From: Vicingaceae bacterium | GTDB taxonomy: Bacteria > Bacteroidota > Bacteroidia > Flavobacteriales_E > Vicingaceae | Length of the DNA stretch: 64,000 bases | Reading direction: 5' to 3' | NCBI GenBank assembly: GCA_026003395.1 | Contig: BPHE01000007.1 | Span: forward strand, 57,377-121,376 | Shown here: positions 60,786-64,000 of the stretch, piece after piece | How the letters are laid out: each line of letters opens with the position of its first letter | Numbering within the stretch: position 1 is the stretch's first letter | Position numbers and translations under genes: made by a program | Notes under the pieces: model-generated | Seen by the model: only the letters and a program-made list of their open reading frames with translations | Databases searched by the model: none | What the model was told of the DNA's origin: nothing

Positions 60786-61238
60786 ATGTTTTTTATCAAA
60801 AACGATTTTTTAAATTCAAAAATAATTTATATTCTGGTTTTCGTTTTGACGTTTTTTGCATGTCAAAACGAAAAACCGGTCAAAGAAATTGTAGAAAAGT
60901 TTCCGGATGGTAAGGTAAAGAAGGAGGTGTTTTACCTGAAGCAACAGGACAAAAAAGAACCGGTTAAAGAAATAGAATATTATTCCAATGGAAAAATAAA
61001 ACTTGAAGGAACTTACAAAAACGGCAAAATGCACGGAAAGTGGAAAGTTTATTATGAAAATGGCATGGTTTGGAGCGAAGGTGAATATGTTGACGGATTG
61101 CGCGAAGGATATTCAAAAGTTTACTATCCAAGCGGAAAATTGCAATTTGAAGGCGAGTATAAAAAGGGCCAACGTACCGGTACATGGAAATTTTATACGC
61201 CCGACGGTAAAGTACAAAAAATTGTCAGTTTCCAATGA
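60786..61238 (+). CDS. MORN-repeat (YwqK-type) lipoprotein
   Basis: This 150-residue lipoprotein (signal IIYILVFVLTFFAC, lipobox Cys near residue 27) carries four to five MORN/YwqK repeats (YYSNGKIKLEGTYKNGKMHG, YYENGMVWSEGEYVDGLREG). It is related in repeat type, though shorter, to the protein at 10502. Its stop overlaps the start of dnaG by four bases, so an envelope lipoprotein is translationally coupled to primase, which looks accidental in function but is strict in layout. Confidence 0.8.
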   Translation: MFFIKNDFLNSKIIYILVFVLTFFACQNEKPVKEIVEKFPDGKVKKEVFYLKQQDKKEPVKEIEYYSNGKIKLEGTYKNGKMHGKWKVYYENGMVWSEGEYVDGLREGYSKVYYPSGKLQFEGEYKKGQRTGTWKFYTPDGKVQKIVSFQ

Positions 61239-63220
61239 TCGACCAACAAACCATAGATCGCATCTTTGAATCGGCAGATATTGTAGATGTTGTTTCGACG
61301 TTTGTGCAACTCAAACGTAGAGGCAGCAACTGGATAGGATTGTGCCCTTTTCATGACGAAAAAACCCCTTCGTTTACCGTCAATCCCGTCAAGGGCATTT
61401 ATAAGTGCTTTGGATGTGGCAAGGGAGGCAATGCTGTGACATTTATCATGGAACACGAAAAACTTACCTATCCCGAAGCATTGAGGTTTTTGGCCAAAAA
61501 ATACAATATACCCATTGAAGAAAGCGAAGAACAAAACGAAGAAAGACAACAAAAAAAGAGTTTACGGGATCAACTCTATCATGTTCATCAATTGGCTCAT
61601 GGGTTTTATGTAAAACAACTCTGGGAAACCGATGAAGGCAGAAGCGTGGGATTGGGATATTTTCTCGAAAGAGGAATGTCAGAAAATACCATCAAAACCT
61701 TTGGATTGGGATACAGTCCTGCAGATAAAACGGCATTGATTCAATACCTCTTGAAAAATGGTATTGAAGAAACCTTAATCGAACAGTCGGGAATCGGGGT
61801 GAGGTATGGCCAAACACTTGTCGACAGGTTCCATGACAGGGTGATTTTTCCTTTACAAAACATTACCGGAAGAGTGATAGGTTTTGCCGGACGGATATTG
61901 GTTAAAACCGACAAAGCCAAATATGTCAATTCCCCCGAAACTTTGATTTACGAAAAAGGAAAATACCTGTTTGGTCTTTATTATTCCAAAAATGCCATAG
62001 TAAAAAACGCAAAAGCATTTTTGGTAGAAGGTTATATGGATTTTCTGTCGCTATATGAAAGCGGTATAACCAATGTGGTGGCCGGATCGGGCACAGCATT
62101 CACATCCGAACAGATTAAATTGTTGAAAAGGTTTACAAAACACATAACATTGATCTATGACTCAGATGCGGCTGGATATAACGCAGCCGAAAAAGCCGCC
62201 CATGCATTGTTGTTTGAAGATCTGGATGTTTCAATAGTGCCACTACCGGCCGGAGAAGACCCCGACTCCCTGGCAAAAAAGTTAATGCCCGGTGAGTTGC
62301 AAAATTACGTTTCAACAAACGAACAGGATTTCATTCTTTATCAACTGTCTAAATTGCCTCCGGCTGATCGTATGGAGCCGCGCCAAAAGAGAGATGCTGT
62401 AAATCAGCTTTTGCAATCCGTGGCATGTATCAAGGATGTGATACTTCGGAGCTCGTATATTCAAAAAATTGCTGCAAAACTCCGGGTTGACGAAAGTGCA
62501 CTTTCATTGGAAGCACACAAGTTGCATCTCAAATTAAAAGAAGAAACGCTCAACCGTCAAGCTCGCGAAAATCTTAAATTACCCTCCCCTACCCAGGGCG
62601 ACGAAACAATTGAAAACGAAAGCTCAGAAGACGACCGGATCATAGCAGCAGCCGATCCACTTGTGGCCAATGCAGAAGCCGAATATCTGAGATTGTTAAT
62701 CGAACATGGCGATAAGAATGTAATTTTGACCTTGAACAACGACGGTCATAAAGAAGAAATAGAAATAAATGTGGCAGTTCAGATGATAATAGAGTTGGAA
62801 GAAGACGGATTTGAATTTTCGCACCCCCTCTACAAGAAGGTTTTTGATTTTTACAAGTCGCTGTATAAACAAAACATCGATCATCATGAAATTGTAAAAA
62901 AAATAAAAACTCATAACGATGCAGAATTTGTAAATTTATATGTTTCTTTGACGGAAAATAATTTTCAGCTTTCGGAAAAATGGAAAAAAGAATGGCATGT
63001 GGAAGTAACCGAGCGCGATCAGTTTCTCGAAAGGGTTTTTGAACATGTGGTGAGGTCTTTTAAGATTGTAAAAATCAATGAGAAATTGGAAGTTTTGAGA
63101 AAAAAATTAAAAGAAACACCCCAAGATTCAGAAGATATTCTTTTTATCATACAAGAAATAAACAAATACGAAAATTTTAAAAAAGAAATGGCCAAATCAT
63201 TGGGATGGACCATCCTTTAA
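61235..63220 (+). CDS. dnaG: DNA primase
   Basis: The 661-residue primase makes RNA primers for replication. A CHC2 zinc-binding domain (CPFHDEKTPSFTV, KCFGCGKGGNAV) is followed by the catalytic core and TOPRIM fold (VEGYMDFLSLYESG, acidic triad in LIYDSDAAGYNAAEKAA). A helical C-terminal part (about 440-661), partly low-complexity, binds DnaB-type helicase. Start ATG 61235 overlaps the lipoprotein stop, and the following CLC gene overlaps its end by 16 bases. Confidence 0.97.
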   Translation: MIDQQTIDRIFESADIVDVVSTFVQLKRRGSNWIGLCPFHDEKTPSFTVNPVKGIYKCFGCGKGGNAVTFIMEHEKLTYPEALRFLAKKYNIPIEESEEQNEERQQKKSLRDQLYHVHQLAHGFYVKQLWETDEGRSVGLGYFLERGMSENTIKTFGLGYSPADKTALIQYLLKNGIEETLIEQSGIGVRYGQTLVDRFHDRVIFPLQNITGRVIGFAGRILVKTDKAKYVNSPETLIYEKGKYLFGLYYSKNAIVKNAKAFLVEGYMDFLSLYESGITNVVAGSGTAFTSEQIKLLKRFTKHITLIYDSDAAGYNAAEKAAHALLFEDLDVSIVPLPAGEDPDSLAKKLMPGELQNYVSTNEQDFILYQLSKLPPADRMEPRQKRDAVNQLLQSVACIKDVILRSSYIQKIAAKLRVDESALSLEAHKLHLKLKEETLNRQARENLKLPSPTQGDETIENESSEDDRIIAAADPLVANAEAEYLRLLIEHGDKNVILTLNNDGHKEEIEINVAVQMIIELEEDGFEFSHPLYKKVFDFYKSLYKQNIDHHEIVKKIKTHNDAEFVNLYVSLTENNFQLSEKWKKEWHVEVTERDQFLERVFEHVVRSFKIVKINEKLEVLRKKLKETPQDSEDILFIIQEINKYENFKKEMAKSLGWTIL

Positions 63221-64000
63221 TCATAAAAAAACTAATTAACCGCATAATAATTTATACAAACCGGCTCATTGCCGGTAACGAAACACGCAAAATCATTGTT
63301 TTGTCGGTCTTAACAGGTATTTTATCGGGAGTACTGGCTGTGTTGGTAAAACGATCGACAATTGCCGTGCATTGGTTGGTCAATTTGTTCAATACCATCG
63401 ATTGGGGAAATTATTTTTATTTCGTATCTCCATTGCTGGGTATAAGCATAACGGTGTTGATCGCACACAGGTTGTTAAAGAAAAAAGTTTCGCACGGCAT
63501 TCCTTCCACTATCTATGCCATTATCCGTAAAAAAAGCAGATTGCCCTTTCATGCCACTTACAGTTCGATGATCACCAGTTTGTTTACAGTCGGTTTTGGC
63601 GGATCGGTTGGATTAGAAGGACCTTCTGTTTCTACGGGAAGCGCCATAGGATCGGTGGTGGGAAGATTTTTCAATCAAAACTACAAAACCACCACGGTTT
63701 TGCTGGCGGCCGGAGCGGCAGGGGCCATTTCGGGCATTTTTTCTGCACCGGTAGGAGCCATGATTTTTGTATTGGAAATTTTTATGTTTGATTTTTCAGC
63801 TTCGTTTTTGTTGCCGGTGTTGTTATCCAGTTCTATGGCTGCGCTGACAAGCATGTTTATTTACGGAAAAGATGCCATATTCAAATTTAGTGTGCAGAGT
63901 TTTGCAATGAAAAATATCCCTTTATACATCATTTTGGGTATTTTGTGCGGCATGTATTCGGTGTATTTTGTAGATGTGGTCAAAAAAGTGGAAAAATTCA
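63205..64000 (+). CDS. CLC-type chloride channel/antiporter (partial, runs off the right edge)
   Basis: The frame from ATG 63205 stays open to the window end (265 codons). It encodes a polytopic membrane protein with CLC signatures: GGSVGLEGPSVSTGSAIGS (GxEGP anion-selectivity motif) and GIFSAPVGAMIFVLEIF. CLC proteins move Cl- down its gradient or exchange it for H+. The gating Glu is present in LEGP. The start lies inside dnaG (16-base overlap), so the two are probably co-transcribed. The C-terminal half, including any CBS domains, is outside the window. Confidence 0.88.
   Translation, partial: MDHPLIIKKLINRIIIYTNRLIAGNETRKIIVLSVLTGILSGVLAVLVKRSTIAVHWLVNLFNTIDWGNYFYFVSPLLGISITVLIAHRLLKKKVSHGIPSTIYAIIRKKSRLPFHATYSSMITSLFTVGFGGSVGLEGPSVSTGSAIGSVVGRFFNQNYKTTTVLLAAGAAGAISGIFSAPVGAMIFVLEIFMFDFSASFLLPVLLSSSMAALTSMFIYGKDAIFKFSVQSFAMKNIPLYIILGILCGMYSVYFVDVVKKVEKF

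Overview
The window is a stretch of low-GC chromosome from a member of the Bacteroidota, most likely a Flavobacteriales-type organism. The evidence is type IX secretion (T9SS) machinery and cargo (PorZ, PorV/PorQ-family protein, C-terminal sorting domains), gliding protein GldE, a TonB-dependent receptor with a carboxypeptidase-regulatory-like plug extension, the operon DUF177-rpmF-plsX-fabH-accB-accC, the asnS-rpoN pair, and Bacteroidota-type promoters (TAnnTTTG -7 boxes). No integrase, transposase, phage gene or CRISPR array was seen. Most of the window is ordinary core genome with a few accessory or regulatory spots.

Layout. 0.2-1.6 kb: PAS-PP2C phosphatase and a CAU tRNA. 1.6-4.6 kb: sulfide/persulfide detoxification set (Crp/Fnr regulator, TauE-type exporter, persulfide dioxygenase-rhodanese) with two matching palindromic operators. 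4.7-8.3 kb: asnS, rpoN, a membrane protein. 8.4-9.8 kb: an EGKCG-repeat peptide gene resembling HvfA-type metallophore precursors, apparently damaged, beside an ECF sigma factor and its zinc anti-sigma factor. 9.7-10.1 kb: rpiB. 10.5-16.8 kb: probable operon of MORN-repeat protein, multi-PAS histidine kinase, LytTR regulator and ureohydrolase. 16.7-21.6 kb (minus): mnmG, porZ (frameshifted), recO, with two parS-like sites at the 5' ends of porZ and mnmG. 21.8-23.7 kb: a putative zinc peptidase and an outer-membrane barrel, the latter between two hairpin-rich spacers. 23.8-28.4 kb: fatty-acid/L32 operon. 28.5-33.2 kb: metG, tRNA-Arg, CCA-adding enzyme, mutY. 33.2-38.2 kb: small envelope proteins and a T9SS cargo. 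38.4-47.3 kb: TonB receptor, a 1342-residue secreted protein of unusual base composition, and a PorV/PorQ-family protein. 47.4-50.5 kb: greA, HIT protein, gldE (frameshifted) and two tandem ssb genes. 50.7-54.5 kb: a SWIM-SNF2 helicase. 54.7-64 kb: OsmC, enoyl-CoA hydratase, M28 peptidase, gpsA, Sua5, a barrel protein, a MORN lipoprotein, dnaG, and a CLC channel cut by the right edge.

How the genes work together. The 1.6-4.6 kb set forms a self-contained sulfur-stress module. The sigma/anti-sigma pair probably controls the EGKCG peptide, although no maturase is visible here. porZ, gldE, the PorV-like protein and the sorting-domain proteins belong to T9SS and gliding. Three genes (EGKCG peptide, porZ, gldE) each look like one reading frame broken by a single extra T. 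That may reflect sequencing error or real decay, and it should be settled before functional conclusions are drawn.
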